A stretch of DNA of 6,329 nucleotides from the NCBI GenBank assembly GCA_944385645.1, contig CALWYA010000092.1, positions 1 to 6,329 on the forward strand, written 5' to 3'. The notes beneath the pieces were generated by a model, which saw only the letters and a list, made by a program, of their open reading frames with translations, was not told the DNA's origin and made no database searches. Below, one piece after another: positions 5,871 to 6,329 of the stretch (its first letter is position 1; each line of letters opens with the position of its first letter). Made by a program: the position numbers and the translations under genes. Source of the stretch: an uncultured Oscillospiraceae bacterium. GTDB lineage: Bacteria > Bacillota > Clostridia > Oscillospirales > Oscillospiraceae.

Positions 5871-6329
5871 TCCTCCAGCTTCTCCCGCAGGCGGCGCACG
5901 GCCACGTCCACCGCCCGCACGTCGCCCACGTAGCCCTCATAGTTCCACACGTGCTCCATCAGGGCCTCTCGGGAGAACACCTTGCCCGGCCGGGCGGCCA
6001 GATAGCGGATCAGATCGTACTCCCGCTGGGTCAGGTCCATGGGCCGGCCGTCCTTGTAGATGGTGGCCCGCTCCTCGTCCACCGTCACCCGGCCCGCCCC
6101 GGCGGGGGCGGCGGAGGCAGCGGGCGCGGCGGGGGCGGGGGTCATGTCCACCCGGCGGATGTTGGCCTTCACCCGGGCGATGAGCTCCCGGTTCTTGAAG
6201 GGCTTGGTGATGTAGTCGTCCGCCCCCAGCTCCAGGCCCCGGACCTTGTCGTCCTCCTCCTCCCGGGCGGTGAGCATGACGATGGGCACCGAACTGCCCG
6301 CCTCCCGGATGCGCCGGCACACCTCGAAG
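5807..6329 (-). CDS. walR: WalR/YycF/VicR-type OmpR-family response regulator (5' end cut by window edge)
   Basis: The visible 174 codons start inside the receiver domain (FEVCRRIRE), so the acidic pocket and the phosphorylated Asp are outside the window. Seen in order: PIVMLTA with the conserved Thr, GADDYITKPF with the conserved Lys, RVKANIRR closing the receiver, a short Ala/Pro-rich linker, and a winged-helix domain with LTQREYDLIRYLA, GKVFSREALMEHVW, GDVRAVDVAVRRLREKLED and a final TKRGMGYYFGE. The wing and recognition-helix region closely follow Bacillus WalR (GDVRTVDVTVRRLREKIED and RRGVGYY). It binds DNA as a phosphorylated dimer and controls autolysin and wall-remodelling genes. No start, promoter or ribosome binding site is visible. 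The end of the gene is duplicated twice downstream. Confidence 0.93.
   Translation of the reverse strand, partial: FEVCRRIREAGSSVPIVMLTAREEEDDKVRGLELGADDYITKPFKNRELIARVKANIRRVDMTPAPAAPAASAAPAGAGRVTVDEERATIYKDGRPMDLTQREYDLIRYLAARPGKVFSREALMEHVWNYEGYVGDVRAVDVAVRRLREKLEDDPANPQFIKTKRGMGYYFGE

Overview
The window looks like chromosomal DNA of a high-GC, Gram-positive gut-type Clostridia, probably an Oscillospiraceae-like Firmicute. This rests on the strong GC bias, the Firmicute-specific WalRK/YycHI set of wall-control genes and the purine-rich AGGAGG-type ribosome binding sites. The species cannot be read from the sequence. All supported genes lie on the minus strand, so transcription runs from the right end to the left. 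The many long plus-strand open frames are GC-rich shadows.

Layout in the direction of transcription: (1) the 3' two thirds of a WalR/YycF response regulator (5807-6329, cut by the window edge); (2) a 367-base stretch without a gene (5440-5806), packed with hairpins and holding two extra copies of the walR 3' end; (3) walK/yycG, the sensor kinase (3658-5439); (4) yycH-like (2334-3671), overlapping walK by 14 bases; (5) yycI-like (1514-2329), 4 bases after yycH; (6) murI, glutamate racemase (620-1444), 69 bases further on; (7) a candidate terminator hairpin, then the start of a THUMP-domain RNA methyltransferase (1-535, cut by the window edge).

How the genes work together: in Firmicutes WalK and WalR form the essential two-component system that matches peptidoglycan remodelling to growth. 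YycH and YycI are membrane-anchored proteins that control WalK from outside the cytoplasm. Here the next gene is murI, which makes D-glutamate for peptidoglycan, at the place where walJ/yycJ follows yycI in the classical Bacillus order. Regulator, sensor, modulators and a precursor enzyme therefore appear to share a transcript.

The most unusual part is the walR-walK gap. A 65-base segment ending walR (last 20 codons plus stop) is repeated 224 bases downstream with a single silent difference. A third, shorter and diverged copy lies just before the walK ribosome binding site. Between copies 1 and 2 is a 159-base segment with five hairpins. This suggests one or two small palindromic elements, or repeat-mediated duplications, that entered at the walR 3' end and left the reading frame intact while separating regulator from sensor.
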